This document shows positions 33,888-49,324 of a stretch of 64,000 bases of DNA, in pieces. Under the pieces are notes generated by a model. That model saw only the letters and a list, made by a program, of their open reading frames with translations. It was not told the DNA's origin and made no database searches. The first letter of the stretch is position 1; each line of letters opens with the position of its first letter. The translations under genes and the position numbers were made by a program. Source of the stretch: Gadus chalcogrammus (Eukaryota; Chordata; Actinopteri; Gadiformes; Gadidae); NCBI RefSeq assembly GCF_026213295.1, contig NC_079415.1, positions 19,276,237 through 19,340,236 on the forward strand, written 5' to 3'.

Positions 33888-34672
33888 CAGTGGCGGCTCC
33901 TGACATTTTTTTCAGGTGGTGCAATTTCCCCCCGTTATGTCCATAAGTACCATAAAAGTCCATAGGATTGAGGTATATTTGTCTAGGTAGCAAGACCATT
34001 TCCCTAACTTGTTAGTGCATATAAATGCAGGTATCAGATATCAATTAAGCAGGCTGACAGTTTACCAAAAGACCAAAGGGGAGACTCAATTGCAGAGAGG
34101 CAGACAAGGGAAGTCAAGTTCAAATGTTTTACTGAGTCAAAAAGGTGCTTGAACAAAGGCACGATGGTAGACCAGCAAGATACAAAAAGAAGGATGTCCA
34201 AAATATTTTGCCACAGTTCAAAATGCTCAGTAGGTAGCAGTAAAAAAGTCACAATGGAAAAATATCAAAGAATATCCAACATCCACAAGTAAGCTTCTTC
34301 TCAAAAATAAAAAAAGGTCACAGTCTTAGCAAGGTGTAAACATTCAGAGTCCAAAAAGACAACAGAGTACAAGAGAAACATCAATTTACAAGTCAAGTGA
34401 TCTGCAGGTGACAATCCCAAGACTGAGCACTGGCAAAGAAACTGAGGAGGCATTTGAAGGGAAACTAAATGAGGTACATGTGATAAGCAATTTGCTGAAC
34501 AAGGTCTACTCTAAAAGAAAACATGACTCACTAACCTCACACTGAAATATTCAAGCATGGCAATGTTATACTGCAATTGAAAAAAGCAACCTTAACACTG
34601 CTTTGTTTCATACAAAATACACAACAGGTGAAAAGAGCTTGATATTGTTACTGGGAGAAAGACGGGGGGGGG

Positions 34673-37788
<3,116 letters not shown>

Positions 37789-37800
37789 TTCGTAGAATGT

Positions 37801-38648
37801 TCATGTTCCCGCGGGTTAGCAACAGACAGATGACGTAAGCACGTCGTTTGTGCGAGCACATAAACCCTCATAGAAAATGTATTGGGAGCATGATTTTTGA
37901 AAAAAACGGACGTACCATGAATGTCAATGGGAGAGTTCTGGTGCAAATTTGGGCTTGACAGAAATCGCCCCAAATGGGCGTGGCAACACCAGGCGCGTTA
38001 CTTTGGCAGAATTACTGCCAGAGACCGGGAGTGAGGGGAGGCGGGGCATTGTTGGTGCTGATGTGGATCCGTTAACTCGCTGTCGGAGAGCAGTGAGCGA
38101 GAAAGCGCAGCTGGTATTTGTGTATCGATACGGCAGAGAATTATTATTGAAAGCTATCACAACCACCAGGCAACCAATACGTTTGCGTGCGTTTACTTCG
38201 ATAACATGATGACACCTGGGGTGCGTTTCTCTTGACATGATTGACAATCAATTGTGATTCCAATCCCCAAACTTTGACGCGCTCTATTTCGCAGTGCACA
38301 AGTGCAGGTACGCCACTGTTTTGCCCAGGATTGTGCCGTAAATTGGCATCCACTTTCTAGAATTGCATCCATGGTCAACGCCATTTACAGTGCCAGCGAC
38401 AAACTGAAGGAATCAAAAAGAGCAAGTCTCACAGCAGAGTGCACGTCAGAAAGGTAGGATTTTTGTTATTATCATTATTGCACTGTCTGATAATAAACAG
38501 GAACATTTTCACTAGCATATTGTCCCTACTAAATAAATTACCGTGTCAGGTTTTCACTGATGAGCTAGCTATTGCATTGGGTTAAACATAACATAATGCA
38601 TAGGCCTACCTGAATGAAAATTTGCCTAGGCTAAGTAGCCATCAGCTG
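37801..38648. other. Unassigned sequence
   Basis: Lies between the hAT transposase start and the Harbinger element. Probably contains the hAT promoter region and its right terminus, but I could not place either. No coding region was recognised. Confidence 0.45.
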
Positions 38649-38876
38649 CTCAGAGGCCTGTTTCAGGTAGCTGGTTTAACATACTCTGAGTTTAATCCTG
38701 CGCTCTGAGTTGGTTGACTCAGAGTTCAGGGTTGAAAAGCAACTCTGGGTTTTCGGTTTCAGAACAGGTGATCAGCGTTGGGTTAATCAACTCTGAGTAT
38801 GTTCACTCTGGGTTGAGGGCGTGCCTGTTGACTATGAATAGCCATCATCAATGGATCTCTGATAACATGATCAAAC

Positions 38877-39114
38877 ATGGACCAAAAGCGTAGATCCACT
38901 TACTTTTCCCCCACGGAATTGGAAATTCTAATGAACGCGTATGCCGAGCAGTTACCCATTTTAACAAAAAAAAGCAATACCGCCGCGGCAGCGAGAGCGC
39001 GAGAGAGAGCTTGGCAGGAAATAGCTGAACAAGTCAATGCGTGAGTCAAATAAATTAGTAAAATAAAATAAAATAAGAGGAAAGTTTAATATCTTCCAAT
39101 TATTCAATATGTAA

Positions 39115-39188
<74 letters not shown>

Positions 39189-39958
39189 AATTTACGCAAC
39201 CCCGAGTTGCCCCACGAGGACTTGGCAGCAAATGAAGTACAAAAATATAGTTTAAACAGGTAAACTAATGTTTAATTGAAATCAAATCAATTGTGCTGTT
39301 TTGCCTGCTCTACCTAATTTAACAGCTATGTTCAACATGTATTATATATTTGAATACTATATTTAAGCAGTAAATGTAAGTAGTAGGCCTACATTTCCCA
39401 GCCACCCCAACACTGCCAATATTTAATAGGATTTAGATATATTAGAAGGCTACACCGAGGCAAAATGCATTATAAATATATATGTGTCTTCAAAATAGCG
39501 CTTACTGAATATTAGGGTAACATTTTCCTCCATGTTAGCAAATCGAAAAAATGCAGAGGCCCGGCAGACTGGAGGGGGTCCACCACCTGCAGCCCTCACA
39601 GAGGCTGAGGAGATGGCCCTCAGCCAACAGAGTATGCGTCCTGTGGCTGAGGGCATCCCTGGGGGGAGCTCCTCTGATCCCCCCCACCCCCCAGGATAGA
39701 AGTGCCTTTACAGTATAAGAGGTTGGTTATTCAAAATAATTAAATATGTACACGCAACCCAGCGCGTTGCAAATTAGATGGGGCAATATTCTGGCTCAAG
39801 TAATAATTGCACTGTCTAATCATCGTCTTCCAGTTACTGATGGCGTCATCGCCCTACTTGAACCAGATGCCCTCACCAACCTCCATGCAAGTGTAACAAT
39901 TCAAAAGATGCAAAAGGATGCTTTGGAGATCCACATTTTGGAACATAAGTTATAGGTG
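38877..39958 (+). pseudogene. Harbinger Myb/SANT-like DNA-binding protein gene (broken)
   Basis: Exon 1 (38,877-39,040) reads MDQKRRSTYFSPTELEILMN and later RARERAWQEIAEQVNA, then GTGAGT: a Myb/SANT-like helix domain as in NAIF1 and Harbinger partner proteins. After an intron filled by a (TG)n tract, about 39,218-39,260 gives RTWQQMKYKNIV with a stop where the family continues. At 39,537-39,699 a third piece reads NRKNAEARQTGGGPP, then LTEAEEMALSQQSMRPVAEG, the conserved linker. The last piece (39,746-39,955) ends with ASVTIQKMQKDALEIHILEH. In active Harbingers this partner protein brings the transposase into the nucleus and to the element ends. The stop in piece 2 breaks it here. Confidence 0.8.
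39119..39187. repeat. (TG)n microsatellite
   Basis: Pure TG run of about 70 bases in the first intron of the Harbinger Myb-like gene. Confidence 0.98.
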
Positions 39959-40193
39959 GGTGAGGTGCAAACTGGGATAGGCTACTGTTCCCTGCTCTAA
40001 AAACATACCCAATATAAATGACTTTTTTTTTTTTGTGCTTTCAGGAAATAAAAAAATCCTCATAATAAGTAGATTGTCTTTATTAGAACACGGGCTGTGG
40101 TGGGACAAGTTATTTTGTTGAACAGTTTACTCAAAGGGTTTTACTTCAGTGAACAATACAGACGATTATGCTGAGCATGTGCATGTAGAGAAG

Positions 40194-40405
40194 AACGATA
40201 GTTATGTTATTATAACTCTAGTTCTATGATTGTAGGCGTAGCCGTCTAGGCTTCGCCTTATGGGCTTGTCCCGTGCGCGCGTTAGCGCGCGCTGAAAATT
40301 CAAACTATGCACCTATCAGCGTGGGCACCGCCCACATTTCCCACGGTATCGTGTATATAGCGCGGTGAATACCGTCGCTCATCCTCCACGCTTTTCTTTC
40401 AGCAT
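40194..40405. repeat. DIRS inverted terminal repeat, gene-3' side
   Basis: Begins AACGATAGTTATGTTATTAT and then GTAGGCGTAGCCGTCTAGGC. From about 40,235 it is the inverse of 45,780-45,940. The first 40 or so bases are unique to this side, as in DIRS elements, and are found inverted in the ICR. Confidence 0.9.
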
Positions 40406-40429
40406 TTGGAGGGTACAGCAGGTGGGAAA

Positions 40430-40532
40430 CTAGACGGCTACGCCTACAATCATAGAACTAGAGTTATAATAACATAACTATCGTTCTATTTCATGTAGGC
40501 TACGCCGTCTAGGCTTCGCCTTATGGGCTAAG
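40430..40532. repeat. DIRS internal complementary region
   Basis: The first half (CTAGACGGCTACGCCTACAA, to the AACTATCGTT junction) is the exact inverse of the element's left end. The second half (GTTCTATTTCATGTAGGCTA, to about 40,530) is the inverse of the right end at 45,906-45,951. The halves meet at GTT near 40,484. In the DIRS replication model this region templates the joining of the two ends into a circle. Confidence 0.92.
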
Positions 40533-41052
40533 GTGAAGCTGCGAGCGGAGCCCGATCAATGTACTCCTGCTGGACCCCAGTCAAAACGACCTAAGTCACC
40601 AGAACACATTAAGACTCAAAAAAGCCAAGGAAGTGTAAAACACAACAGCTTAATAAAAAACTAATTCCTCCTAGATCAAGCAAGGCAATGATCAAGGGAG
40701 AAAAAAGTGAGTCTGTAAAGACTCCGGCTCTAATCCGTGCTTCATGGAACCCATGAAAAGGAAAAGAAAAACCAGAGCAAAACGGTTTCCATTAGGTCCG
40801 CTACTACCGGGGGCGGAGCAACAGAATCCGGCTCTCCAATAGGGGACTCTCTCGGCCGTTTTTGGAAGAAAAAACGGCGGGAGTGCCACTGGCAAACAAA
40901 GCCACCTGACAATTGGCGAGCCAATAGAAAAACCTCCGTAGCCTGTTTTTCATTTGAAAAAAGGTGGGAGAGTGAGACTGGTAATCAAGTCCAACTCGCC
41001 AGCCGGCGAGAGGAAATTCAACCACGCCGCTTTAAAGAACATGTCTATATTC

Positions 41053-42130
41053 TTAAGCCGTAAAAGGGGTCCCGGACTCTAGCACAGAGTTGCAGAGTGA
41101 GCCCCTGGACATGTCTAACATGTACAAACGGACAAAGGGGCCGGGGGAAGACCAAGACGCAGCCGCGCAGATGTCTTCCACCGAAACGCCCTTGAGTAGA
41201 GCCGTTGAAGCGGCCACGCTCCGTGTGGAGTGAGCTTTAACGCCCAACGGTGGCGCCAAGCCCTGCCGAGAGTAGGCTAAGCAAACACCCTCACATACCC
41301 AGCGAGAAAACCGCTGCTTAGAGAGAGCGCGGCCCCTGCTAGCGTCGCTATAACACACAAACAACTGTTGTGTGGAGCGGAACGCGGCCGAGCGATTCAC
41401 GTACATAGCCAACGCCCGAACCGGGCATAGGAGATGCAACTCCGCCTCCGCCTCATCAGAATGAGGCGGGGGGTGAAAAGCCTTAAGCACAATATCCCTC
41501 GACCGAAAATAACTATTAATGTTCTTCGGGAGGAACGCAGGATTAGGTCTGAGCAACGCAAAGGAGCTGTCCTCGTTTAGCAACAAGCAACTCGGGCTGA
41601 CAGACAGAGCGGTTAGCTCACCGGCCCGCTTGGCAGAAACCAAGGCCAACAAGAGTGCCGTCTTAAATGACAAGGCATCCAAGGGGGCCTGAGAAAGAGG
41701 CTCGAAAGGATCCCTGGACAATCCGCGCAACACGGTGGGGAGATCCCAGCGTGGTGTAAGCACGCGTGAAAACAGGCCTAACCCGTCTAGCCCCACGCAA
41801 GAATCTCTTGACCAGTGGATGGCTGAAGATCGGTCCACCATCACAGCCTGTATGGCCAGCCGAAACGGCTGCCGCATAGACCTTGATAGTGGAGAAGGCC
41901 AAACCTTTTTCCAATAAGTTTTGCAGAAACGAAAGCACGCTTCCCACCTCGCATTGAGATGGGACAGCGTGGTTCCTCTCACACCAATTAGAGAAAGGCG
42001 CACCACTTCGCCGCATAGAGGGAAGAAGTAGAAGGCGCACGAGCGCTCTGAATAGTGTTGATAACCGTCTCAGGCAAACCTTTGCCCTGCAGAATCATCC
42101 TCTCAGGAGCCAAACCAACAGCCGTCCCGA
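41053..42130 (-). pseudogene. DIRS tyrosine recombinase
   Basis: The minus strand gives a helical N-terminal part (ARAPSTSSLYAAKWCAFLNW at about 42,000-42,050, then QNLLEKGLAFSTIKVYAAAV) and, in another frame, the catalytic part: SAKRAGELTAL with the first Arg, AHSTRSVAAS with the His and second Arg of the H-x-x-R box, and WSSPGPFVRLYMLDMS with the nucleophile Tyr. All key residues of the catalytic set are visible. The reading changes frame near 42,000 and 41,700, so a single intact protein is not predicted. The enzyme would insert circular cDNA without duplicating the target. Confidence 0.85.
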
Positions 42131-44179
42131 GACATCGGGCGGGTTGTGTACCGTCCCGTGGGCATGTGAGAGCGCATCCGGCCTGAACGGTACTGGCCAC
42201 GGCGCTGACCGCAAGAGCGCGGCCAGCTATGGAAATCACAGAGCTGAACGGTTCTCCGGGGCCACTAATATCAGGGACAGACTCTCCTGTCTGACCCGTT
42301 CCAGAAGAGGAAGGATCAGCTGGAGCGGGGGAAACGCATACAAGAGAGCCCGCGGCCAAGGTGTGTGTGCCAACGCATCTACCCCCAACGGGGGAAGATC
42401 CCGAGGGCTGAGGGAGAACCACCACCTGCAGTGCGTGTTCTCCCATGGACGCGAAGAGGTCCACCTGTGCTGTCCCGAACTTCTGCCAGATCAGTCTGAC
42501 AATGTCGGGATGTAACCGCCACTCGTCTCGGCGGGGACCGCCTCGAGACATGAGGTCGGCCCCAAAGTTCTGAGCGCCCGCGATATGCAGGGCTCTCAGA
42601 CTGAGGAGATACTGATGAGCCCAAAGCCAGAGCTCGACCGCCTTTCGGTGGAGAGCAGGGGAGCGGCCGCGCACCAGGTGAAAGAAATGCAACAGCATTT
42701 TCCTCACAGCGTCGAGCTCCAACACATTTAAGTGTGCTGTAGTGGGCGTGCGCCACTCGTCCCCGACCGAGTGAGAGAGGCACGTTCCTCCCCAACCCGT
42801 CAATGAGGCGTCCGTGAAGACCACTACGTAGGACGCCACCCTGCCCAGGGAACACCCCTGAGAAGGGCGGAGGGTCTTTTCCAATATTCCAGGTCTGGTG
42901 ACACCGAACGGGAAACAAGGAGCACCCTGAGCTTGTGTCGCCTGGAGTCTAACCGTTGGCGAGCAAACCACCGCTGGAGTCTGCGCATAAAAAGCAGACC
43001 CAGGGGGACCACGGGGTGGGCAGCTGCCATCAGCCCTAACAGGCGCATGGTGGACAGTGCGGTCACGTTTCTGCGAACGCGAAAACGAGAGAGCGTCGAC
43101 AGGATGGCGTCTCGCCGAGGAGGCGAAAGCATCGCAGTCATGGTGGCTGAGTCTAGGCAAAGCCCCGAGTAGACTGTCTGCCGGCTGGGGAGCGGGGAGC
43201 TCTTCTCCCAGTTGATGGCAAAACCCAGGAAGGCGAGATGGTTTATCACCAACATGGTGTCCCTTCTCGCGGTCTCTTCTGAGTTGCTCAGAAGAAGCAG
43301 GTCATCTAGGTAGAAGAGAATCCTCTTTTCCTGACGCCTGAGCGGTTCCAACGCCGTCTCCACACACTTCAAGAAGGTGCGCGGAGCCAGGGAATAGCCG
43401 AACGGCAGACACTGGTACTCGTATGCCATCCCCATAAAGGCAAAGCGGAGAAACTTCCTGTGCGCCTGCCGAACACGGACGTGGAAGTAATCATCCTTGA
43501 GATCCAGGGATGTGAACCAATCGCCCTCTCTCACACACCGGAACAACGCTCCGACAGTGAGCATTCTGAACTTCCTCGTGGCAACGGATCTGTTGAACAC
43601 GCGAAGATCCAGAATAGGTCTCTTTTCCCCTGGCTTCTTGGAAACCAGGAAGTAGCGGGAATAAAACCCTAGGTGAGACTCGTGGGGGGGAACGACAGTG
43701 ATGGCCCCCTTTACCAAGAGACGTGTCACCTCTGCTGCCAGAGCCCTGCTCGCAGCCGGGTCCCGTAGCGTGGTCTCCACCAACCCCATAAAGGGTGGGG
43801 GACGACGCTTGAACTGCATGGGATGGCCCCATCTCAACGTGGTGTCCAACCACGATGGCAGAACGCACCGCTCTTGCCAACACGCAGAGCGGTCGGAGAG
43901 AGGGCGAGCCGACAGCTGAGGAAGACTGTCCAGGAATAACCCGTATTCCTCTGCACCTACCGCCTCCACACTGTGTGTGAGCCAAGGGGGGCTTCCCATG
44001 AAAGGGAGGAGGCTCAGCGAGCGTAGGAGACGTACCAGATCCAGCCGCTGTAAAAACAACGAGCTGTCTAGACATCGCGCTCGTGCCCGCTGAACAGGGA
44101 GCGAGCCGTCCGGCCGCCGCACCTGTGCGCATGCGCTGTCCGCAGGCTGTAGCCACAGCGCGCGGACTCGTCTCCTCAC
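42130..44179 (-). pseudogene. DIRS reverse transcriptase and RNase H
   Basis: The 451-codon frame at 42,824-44,179 contains VPPHESHLGFYSRYFLVSKK, RPILDLRVFN, WFTSLDLKDDYFHVRV, YEYQCLPFGYSLAPRTF and RILFYLDDLLLLS; YLDD is the polymerase active site. Near 42,840 the reading shifts and continues as VVFTDASLTGWGGTCLS, HLNVLELDAV and GAQNFGADLMSRG, the RNase H domain with its Asp and Glu residues. Downstream is the lead-in to the recombinase. Apart from the shift near 42,840 this is well preserved. It would copy element RNA through the DIRS circular route. Confidence 0.88.
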
Positions 44180-44529
44180 CTATAATGTGGGGAACTGGGA
44201 GACCGGTACAAGCGGCCGTATCCACGGGCTCGTGCAACGAGTCTCTGATCCGTCCACAAGGCTCCAAGGGACGCCGCTTCTTAGAAGCAGGTGAACCAGA
44301 GGCCATGTGAACACGCCGTCCGACCGCCACCCTACAGCCACAGGGCTGAGAGGGGGGAAGAGGCAACATGGAGGAACGCACCACAAGCGTAGGACGCAGG
44401 TGGCCTGAGGAATATCGCTCTTTAGGTACCATGTAGCCTACCGCTGTTCGGCCGAACGGTCTTTACTTTTTCTTTTTAATAGGGAAAGAAAAAGTAGGAG
44501 CAAGCTTCCGGAACTTACCGGTCCGTGGC

Positions 44530-45693
44530 GCTGCTCTACCCGGCTGCTGCGGCACCGGGGCTGGAGTCGGAGGCGGCCCCCTGGAACGCTGGGACCGGTC
44601 TGGACCCCGCCTCCTCCCAGCCTTGCTGGTGGGAGGAGCACGTGAGAATCGCCCCGAACCGGGAACGATTCTCACGGACTGACTGCTGGTGCGCGAGCAC
44701 CTCGGAGAACCGGGGACCAAATAGGCCATCAGGCGCTAGTGGACCCTGGACGAGGCTGGCCCGCTCTCGTTCCTGCACCGCAGTGTGGGAGAGCCATATG
44801 ACCCTTTGAATCATGGTAGCCCACGCCATATGCCGGCCGGCCGAAACGGCTATCGGCTGGCATAGCTGGAGGATGGCGCTGGAAAAAGCGGGAAACAGCC
44901 AGCCATCTCGCGGCTTCCTCCGGGCCGTAGGCCTCCCTGTCAGCAAACAAGGAGACCATGGCAGAGGAGAGCAGGGCGATGTTGTTGACCGCCGCCGCGG
45001 ATTGTCGGCCTAACGGACTGCTTCTGGAGGCGGTCGGGGGGCAGCGGCTTTTCGTTAGGGCGCCATCCGGCGCCCGGACAGAGAAGCGCTGCCAGTGGAG
45101 GCTCCAGGCGAGGGATCCCCCTCGCTTACCGGAGCCTTCAGGGTAGAAGGGTCCCCACCTGCAGCAGTAAACAAGTGCTGCACAGGCGGGAACAAGGGGT
45201 AACCCGCCGGGAAGCAGATGGGGTGCGAAAGCACTCGCCCTGCATATCGTCAGATACGGGGGCGAGAGGCGGGGCCGGCATGGGAAACCCTTTGATGGCC
45301 GCCGCCTCACCCATGATCTCCCCGCGACGGTGGCGGTTGTAACCCGAGAGCGGGGAAAAACCGGACGCCGAGTCGCCGTCCATGGAGGCGTCGTCGTCGG
45401 CGTCGATGATGCCATCGCGTCAGGTCCACCGCAGGGGAAAAGAAGAGATGCCTGGAGAGGATCCCCTCTTCAGGCAGCTCCCGGCAGGCGACACAGGAGA
45501 CGGGGGCCGCCATAGCAGCCTCGGCGTGGTCGGTGCCAAGGCACACAGAGCACGCCAAGTGCCCGTCACCCGGTGCCAGGGAGGCGGGACAGGAGGCGCA
45601 TAGGAGTCCTGAAAAGGACCTAGCTCCAGGAGCGCTCTCAGGTGGCCCTGAAAAGGGGCCGTTTGTCCGCGGCCTCGCCCGAGCCGCTGCCAC
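44530..45693 (-). pseudogene. DIRS gag-like protein
   Basis: Overlapping minus-strand frames hold a Cys-rich start (LCASCPASLAPGDGHLACSV then CLGTDHAEAAM and SCVACRELPE, about 45,480-45,620) with paired cysteines typical of DIRS gag N-termini. A middle part follows with SAAAVNNIALLSSAM, and the C-terminal part has LFGPRFSEVLAHQQSVRENR (about 44,640-44,720). At least two frame changes separate them. Its role is presumed to be nucleoprotein assembly. Confidence 0.7.
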
Positions 45694-45771
45694 CGGCTCG
45701 GGAGATCCGTGTTTAAGTCTTCATCTTCTTCTTAATAGTAGTTCTCAATTTCTCGCTGATAAGCACAAGTG

Positions 45772-45951
45772 CTGAAAGAAAAGGGAGGATGAGCGACGGT
45801 ATTCACCGCGCTATATACACGATACCGTGGGAAATGTGGGCGGTGCCCACGCTGATAGGTGCATAGTTTGAATTTTCAGCGCGCGCTAACGCGCGCACGG
45901 GACAAGCCCATAAGGCGAAGCCTAGACGGCGTAGCCTACATGAAATAGAAC
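45772..45951. repeat. DIRS inverted terminal repeat, gene-5' side
   Basis: Starts with GTGCTGAAAGAAAAGGGAGG and ends GTAGCCTACATGAAATAGAAC. It is the inverse of 40,235-40,405, including TATATAGCGCGGTGAATACC and GCGCGCGTTAGCGCGCGC. Confidence 0.9.
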
Positions 45952-46164
45952 AGCATCTGGTTAAAAGCAGTACCAGGGTCTTTTCTGCCTTGCATTCTTA
46001 AAATGAGTTTCTTGACTTGCAGCAGTTATAGGTCCGTGGTTAGTCAGCTACTCTGATCATGGGAAAGCCACAACGTTGAAGTGACTGTAGTACAGAGCGG
46101 GTGGGATGCACGGGGCGGATCATTCTGCACATGCATTCTGTTAATTGCGATAAAAAATAAAAAA

Positions 46165-46280
46165 ATAAACTTAAAGCATGCCCCCGGTGCGTTTGACAGT
46201 TAACATGGGGGCTGAGAAGGTGGTCTAAATAAGTGGAGAAAATTATCAGGAAAATAAAGTATATCCAACCGGGGTCTTAA
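46165..46280 (-). pseudogene. HARBI1-like transposase fragment, left of Kolobok
   Basis: Reading minus from TTAA at 46,280: PRLDILYFPDNFL, then after a shift YLDHLLSPHVNCQTHRGHAL. This matches the N-terminal region of Harbinger transposases, where a Y-x-x-x-L-L-x-P-H/Y-V block is followed by T-H-R-G-H/Y-A-L. It is the direct continuation of the fragment at 54,603-54,684. The catalytic DDE core that should follow is not recognisable between here and the DIRS element. Confidence 0.75.
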
Positions 46281-46460
46281 AGGGACTCCTACCTTTGTTG
46301 CATTTGAGAATTACAGCACATTCAAATCATCCCGCCTTCCTCCAATGCCCCACCCCCTCGTTCCCATCCGCGGTCTTTTATTTAAGAAACTTTATTTACA
46401 CAAGCAGACTTACAACCTACTGCCTCCGCGCACGCACGTGAGTTTTTGTTTACCGAAGCA

Positions 46461-48460
46461 ATGGAATCGGATTCAGAAGCACCGGTAAGTTATATACATT
46501 TACATACACATGTATATTCAGTTCAATGGTTATTTGCACCATTTATTTGCTTTATTCTTTTAGTTGTCATACATTTTTTTGTAGAATTCGTCGTATTTTC
46601 TTGCAAACACTGTACGGCTAACGTTATAGCGGCCTTATAATAAGCAGTCTCAGCTGTTTTGTTTTCAGTGTAACGTCGGTTACGGTTTTGTCTGCTAACG
46701 GCCAGCGGTGGTTAACTTTATCACTCTGTTCAAAAAAGTATTCTTCAATGTCGAAAGCTCGAACTTTATAATAAATAGACATTGTGGGACCCTGGGGAGT
46801 TCTCCACATCAAGAGTAATAACACACTGCCCTAATTATGTAGAAAGGTTGGCAGAGATAATGGAAACACATTTTGCTATGCTTTCGATCTTGAATGTTAG
46901 CTTCATCAGCATACTGTAATGGGAAATATTGCAATATGATCTCAAATGATAGAATGCTTATATCTGCAATTGGAAACATTGTAACATTGCAAACTGCTGC
47001 TGTTTCTAACATTGTCTGCATTTTAGAAATCTCCCCTCTTCACGTAGCCTACTATGTGGATTCACACCTACAACCAGCCTATTGACTTCAGACTGTCTCC
47101 CCCTCCCCCCACCCCCCATCATCAGACTCGACACAGCTTATGTTGTCTGATCTCACGAATCTCACTACAATAATTTCACAGAGATATGATTTATAGTCAA
47201 ATTAAAATATGCAAAACATGTACTTTCAGAAAGTGTTCCTATGTCTCTCTTCACCCTGATATTGTTATAAAGTAAAACATGTTCTGTCTTTGTTTTTACA
47301 TGTTGGTGCTTCTAGGACGACAGTGTAGTAGATCCTGACTACAGCATTGAAGTTTACACAGAGGAAGATGATATTGATATTGATGACGATGATGATGACG
47401 GATTCTCCAGGCGAAGACACCTCAAGGAGAAAGCAAGGACTGAAAGTGGAGGCAGAGGAAACCATGGCAGGGGAATGAAAGGCAGGGGCCGTGGTTTTCC
47501 ACAACACAAAAAAAACCAAACACATCAGGCCAACAAGTTGTGGAGGCAGAGGAAACGAGCAGAGGAGCCAGAAAAAGAACAGGCCCTTCTAGAGGCAGCC
47601 GAGGCAGAGGCAGGGGGGGCCGTGGTGTGACACAGGTTGGAGAGGACTGTGATGAGGAGAGACCAGGAACCAGCAGAGATGTTCCTAGCAGAGCAAGAAG
47701 AAGAGCAAGAGGTCGCCGGGGACGTGGACCTGCTGTTCTTACTCATGATGATCTACTAAGAGTTCAGCAATTTCAGCAGGAGAGGATTGCCGCTGAGCAG
47801 GTAAAGCAGCACCATATTAGTATTTTCTTATTATTATCGTCTTTGGATTAGATGTCCAGCAGCCAATATTTCTATTTGTTTTAAAAATTATGACCTCTGC
47901 AACATCTATTGACATGAAAATATCTACTATTTCAGGCTAGAATTCAAGCTCTAGACATCACACAGTCTCATGAGCTGCTTCTGACCTGCCTGGAAAGGGA
48001 CCCAAGCATGCTGTTTGACCTGATGGCACACTCACAGGTTCAGGATGATTCCCAAATTATTCGAACACCCGGGCAACCAGAGTGGTGTGTCTGTGGCAGA
48101 TGCAGGCAGATGATTAGAGACATTGAGAAGGTGTGCTGCCGACAAACGCTGGAAAATTGCATCTCTGTCCTGCCTCACATGGATGCCTTCATCTTGCAGC
48201 CGGGGGTCCTCCGCATGGCTAGACGCATCTGAATGACTCCCGAGCATTAGATGATGCACAAACACCGGGGGAAAGCCACAGGCAGTTCCGCTTTTCTGCA
48301 TATAGACAGTATATAATTTGGCAGTATGGGTCAACTTGGACAAGGCCACAGAGTTGTCATACCAAGTTGCTGTGTTTGGAGAATACGGGAAACATACCCA
48401 GACCCCAATGGGATCTACAAAGGTTTTATCCCTAGCCGAAATGGTATAGATGAGGAATAG
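46461..48460 (+). pseudogene. Kolobok-borne gene with P2X7 C-terminal-like domain
   Basis: Exon 1 (46,461-46,484) is MESDSEAP before GTAAGT. Exon 2 (47,316-47,800) begins with an acidic run (EVYTEEDDIDIDDDDDDGF), then Arg/Gly repeats (SRGSRGRGRGGRG and RRRARGRRGRGP), and ends HDDLLRVQQFQQERIAAEQ before GTAAAG. Exon 3 (47,936-48,460) holds HELLLTCLERDPSMLFDLM, PEWCVCGRCRQM, VCCRQ and, after two frame changes, [15 protein letters not shown] and [18 protein letters not shown]. These Cys clusters and the R-x-x-I-P-S-C-C block are the zinc-binding domain of the P2X7 receptor tail. No membrane segments are present, so it is not a receptor. Frameshifts: an A8 run at 47,508-47,515, one near 48,229 and one near 48,327. 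Confidence 0.8.
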
Positions 48461-49324
48461 ACTCCAGCCCAGTGTACCCTGCCCTGTGAATTATGTACAT
48501 GGTACTGTCTTATTACTGTATATTTTGGCCATAGTTAGTGACCCATGTTTCTAAATTAAAAATACATATTTACTCTGTTGTGTTGATTTACATCTGTGAA
48601 ATTCCAATTATAGTCAATTTTCAAGTCAATTCAGTTTAAAAATGTCGAACTGCCATTTCCTTTACTTACATCATATGTTTTTCTTATGCTTTGGTTACAC
48701 TATGCAGAAAATCACACGACTTATTGCTGCTCCTGCGCTTCGTTCCCACCATTACATCTGATTTGCAGAAAGTCTTTAATATTATAAGTTAGTGTATTCT
48801 AGTAGTGTATATATAGGAAGTGTATTCTTTGAATTTCAACTGAATGCTTACAGAATGCCTTAGTTTAATTTCTCCACATATTCTGTATGAACTTCAGAAT
48901 CAATTTGATTTATGAAAAAAAGTTTAATGTTTAAAATCTTACTGAGGGAATTCAGTGATCCCAAAAACACACATCTTACATTATGGAAACCAATGACATA
49001 AGTCTACATTTTCAAAATATTGCTTTATATCCGGAGTTCTCTGGTAGTCCTTTCAGACAAGACGGCAGGTTTGATGCCAGGACAAGCCCTGGTTGGTGCA
49101 GATCGTCTTCTACTTTTGCGGGAGTGGTTCACCTTGACAGAGAGTAATAAAAATCAAAATGTAACATTGGACAAATTGCAAAGTTAGGTATTACTAGCCA
49201 GATAAAAGATTTAACTTTATCTTCCATCGATTATGCGTTTATGGACAATCTAACAGGTAACATATAAGGAGAAGTTATGCTCCTTCTCCAATGAGAGATG
49301 TTATTAAAAAAAAACAGTAGGTGT
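48461..49324. other. Intergenic and 3' region between the two Kolobok genes
   Basis: AT-rich sequence between the convergent stop regions. No other exon was recognised. AATTAAAA-type signals at about 48,555 could serve the plus-strand gene. Confidence 0.55.

Larger units (their letters stand above)
40194..45951 (-). mobile_element. DIRS retrotransposon, structurally complete
   Basis: This 5.76-kb element has inverted terminal repeats (ITRs), an internal complementary region (ICR), and gag, reverse transcriptase/RNase H and tyrosine recombinase readings on the minus strand. That is the canonical DIRS1 order. There is no target duplication, as expected of recombinase-mediated insertion; both ends finish in AAC on the plus strand. 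It lies in the Harbinger element between its two genes and is clearly richer in GC than its surroundings. Several frameshifts in its genes suggest it is no longer active. Confidence 0.92.

Noticed and set aside
38312..38319. CGCCACTG as the right end of the ZMYM-type hAT element
   Set aside because: The flanking 8 bases do not match GGTAGAGG at the left end, and the match to the left terminus is only 8 bases.
47936..48460. Host P2RX7 gene exon
   Set aside because: There are no transmembrane or extracellular receptor exons, and the gene lies wholly between Kolobok ends with TTAA duplications.
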